The notes under the pieces: model-generated
What the model saw: the letters and a program-made list of their open reading frames with translations, nothing else
Told to the model about the DNA's origin: nothing
The model's database searches: none
Part shown: positions 62,846 to 64,000 of the stretch, piece after piece
Position numbering within the stretch: the stretch's first letter is position 1
Layout: every line of letters starts with the position of its first letter
Source: Natronolimnobius baerhuensis
Lineage (GTDB): Archaea > Halobacteriota > Halobacteria > Halobacteriales > Natrialbaceae
DNA length: 64,000 bases
Reading direction: 5' to 3'
Assembly (NCBI RefSeq): GCF_002177135.1
Contig: NZ_MWPH01000001.1
Location: forward strand, 124,001 to 188,000
Made by a program: the position numbers and the translations under genes

Positions 62846-63718
62846 ATGGACGACATCGGCATCATCGGCGTCGGGCACATCGGCAACGGATTCCTCGAGA
62901 ACTTGCTCGCTGACGGCTACGACGTCACGGTGTACGATATCGACGAGACGACACTCGAGCAGGCCAGCGAGCAGGGTGCCAGTCGCGCCACCTCGCCGGC
63001 GGCGCTGGCAACGGCGGTCGACGCCGTCGTGATGGCGGTTCCGGGCACGCCAGAAGTCGAGGCCGTGATGGGCGGCGACGACGGCGTTCTCGCCGGCGCA
63101 TCTGATCTCTCGCTCGTCATCGACGTGACGACGACGCTCCCCGAGACCAGCCGCGAGTGCCAGACGCTGTGTGCTGACGCCGGCATCCGCTTTCTCGAGG
63201 CCCCGATCACTGGCGGCTCTCCACGCGAGGGCATGCACATGCTCGTCGGCGGCTCCGAAGCCGACTACGACGCCGCGAGCGACCTCCTCGAGACGCTCTG
63301 TACAGAGCACACCCGAATCGGTCCGGTCGGCGATGCGACGATTTTCAAACTCGGATTGCAGGTGCGCTATGCGGGCCACCACGCCATCGACGCTGAGATC
63401 ATCGAGTTCATGCGCGCGAACGATGTCGACCCTGACCCGCTCGTGGACTTCCTCGAGTTCGATATCGAGGAGCGATACTTCAGCGGCGACTTCAGCCAGG
63501 CTATCGAGGGACTGGGCGGCCTCGCAATCTGGCACAAAGACATCGGCTACGCCCGACAGGTGGCTCGAGAAACCGAGACTGCGCTGCCGCTTGCTGGGGT
63601 GTTGGCGGAGGCGTACAAAGCGACCGTTCGACGAACCGACGACGAGGCGGGCCACGCCGCCGCGCTGCGGACGTACTGGCAGGTACTCAATGGAACGGAT
63701 GGCGAGAACGGCGACTGA
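62846..63718 (+). CDS. Beta-hydroxyacid dehydrogenase (3-hydroxyisobutyrate/tartronate-semialdehyde reductase family)
   Basis: A 290-residue enzyme. 'IGIIGVGHIGNGFLENLLADGYDVTVYD' binds NAD(P)+, 'VVMAVPGTPEVEAVM' and 'FLEAPITGGSPREG' are family motifs, and the catalytic Lys is in 'DATIFKLGLQV', where most members read K-x-x-N-N, so this is a divergent variant. It would oxidise a 3-hydroxy acid or reduce a semialdehyde. The nearby acyl-CoA dehydrogenase suggests valine-type catabolism; glycerate metabolism is the alternative. Confidence 0.88.
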   Translation: MDDIGIIGVGHIGNGFLENLLADGYDVTVYDIDETTLEQASEQGASRATSPAALATAVDAVVMAVPGTPEVEAVMGGDDGVLAGASDLSLVIDVTTTLPETSRECQTLCADAGIRFLEAPITGGSPREGMHMLVGGSEADYDAASDLLETLCTEHTRIGPVGDATIFKLGLQVRYAGHHAIDAEIIEFMRANDVDPDPLVDFLEFDIEERYFSGDFSQAIEGLGGLAIWHKDIGYARQVARETETALPLAGVLAEAYKATVRRTDDEAGHAAALRTYWQVLNGTDGENGD

Positions 63719-63805
63719 GACGCATATGCCAACGACTCGAGGACCACACCTCCAGACTGTGTGACACGCCAGCACGTTTACCACGACACCGGCCGATGTT
63801 CTCCT

Positions 63806-64000
63806 ATGGCGCTTTCAGCCGAGCAGGAACTCATCAGGGACACGGTGCGGTCGTTCGTCGAGCGCGAGGTCGAACCAGCAGTCGACGAGGCGGATGCGAA
63901 CCAGGAGTTTCCCGAAGCCGTCTGGGATGGCCTCGCCGAACTCGATCTGACTGGGCTGACCGTGCCCGAGGAGTACGGCGGATTCGACGCCGATCCGCTG
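63806..64000 (+). CDS. Acyl-CoA dehydrogenase, N-terminal part, cut by window edge
   Basis: 65 codons from ATG 63806 run off the window edge. The N-terminal domain is unmistakable: 'MALSAEQELIRDTVRSFVEREVEP' and 'WDGLAELDLTGLTVPEEYGGFD'. It would introduce an alpha,beta double bond into acyl-CoA with FAD. It follows the beta-hydroxyacid dehydrogenase by 87 bases on the same strand. Confidence 0.92.
   Translation, partial: MALSAEQELIRDTVRSFVEREVEPAVDEADANQEFPEAVWDGLAELDLTGLTVPEEYGGFDADPL

Noticed and set aside
1-64000. CRISPR array, insertion sequence, prophage or integrated plasmid
   Set aside because: No regularly spaced repeats, transposase, integrase or att-like duplications were seen; the only repeats are the short intergenic unit at 32.3 and 59.3-59.6 kb.

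Overview
The window comes from a haloarchaeon. The proteins are strongly acidic (Asp/Glu-rich, Lys-poor), the coding DNA is GC-rich with CTCGAG (Leu-Glu) everywhere, and the informational genes are archaeal: archaeal DnaG primase, aIF5A with deoxyhypusine synthase, and an LWR-salt protein. Family-specific genes (DUF5778-like, DUF7344-like, Bat-type HTH_10, HtrII-type transducer, RdfA) also point to class Halobacteria, and the style suggests a Natrialba/Natrinema/Haloterrigena-type genome, although the genus cannot be fixed from sequence alone. No rRNA, tRNA, CRISPR array or intact insertion sequence was seen. Almost all of the window is ordinary chromosome, interrupted by a few gene-poor gaps at 25.8-26.4, 30.7-31.3, 42.8-43.9 and 58.6-59.8 kb.

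Layout. 0-11 kb: end of a DUF3311/Na+ symporter pair, a membrane-tethered wHTH protein, dnaG, a DUF92 membrane protein, two convergent cis-prenyltransferase-family genes that look like complementary halves of one heteromeric enzyme, an aldehyde dehydrogenase, and a tetrapyrrole pair (precorrin-2 dehydrogenase and hemA). 11-24 kb: pterin dehydratase, LWR-salt protein, HAD phosphatase, Bat-type regulator, two MoeA paralogues (one fused to a PBP-like domain), Hsp20, a UbiB-family kinase whose start codon seems destroyed by one extra base, an enolase-like protein, and aIF5A overlapping an agmatinase-like gene. 24-36 kb: acetamidase, Nif3-like protein, a Tat-exported protein with an extreme Lys/Asp-rich segment, deoxyhypusine synthase (completing the hypusine set with aIF5A and agmatinase), HAD, PPOX, GT2, methyltransferase, a large Tat lipoprotein glycoside hydrolase and an M48 protease. 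36-49 kb: luciferase-like oxidoreductase, ABC-2 exporter, a metallophosphoesterase interrupted by a membrane hairpin, DUF502, TetR followed by a 1.1 kb gene-free stretch carrying TetR-like operators, an Lrp/hpt/nucleobase-permease purine locus, then an HtrII-like transducer with its opsin partner. 49-64 kb: HTH regulator, EamA exporter, rod-determining factor RdfA, a C4 acid-sugar module (OtnK-type kinase, PdxA2, glycerate 2-kinase), malic enzyme, the proCBA proline operon, a beta-hydroxyacid dehydrogenase and the start of an acyl-CoA dehydrogenase.

The most striking observation is the two-gene operon at 46.7-49.1 kb. It has the layout of a sensory rhodopsin II/HtrII pair (transducer first, ATGA overlap, conserved Tyr-Asn interface), but the opsin has Val where the retinal-binding Lys should be, no acidic counterion in helix C, and only one Lys in the whole protein, in a loop. 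It therefore cannot be a conventional photoreceptor, yet it remains coupled to an apparently intact chemotaxis transducer. The second most interesting observation is the split-motif prenyltransferase pair, which reproduces the division of labour of eukaryotic DHDDS/NgBR.
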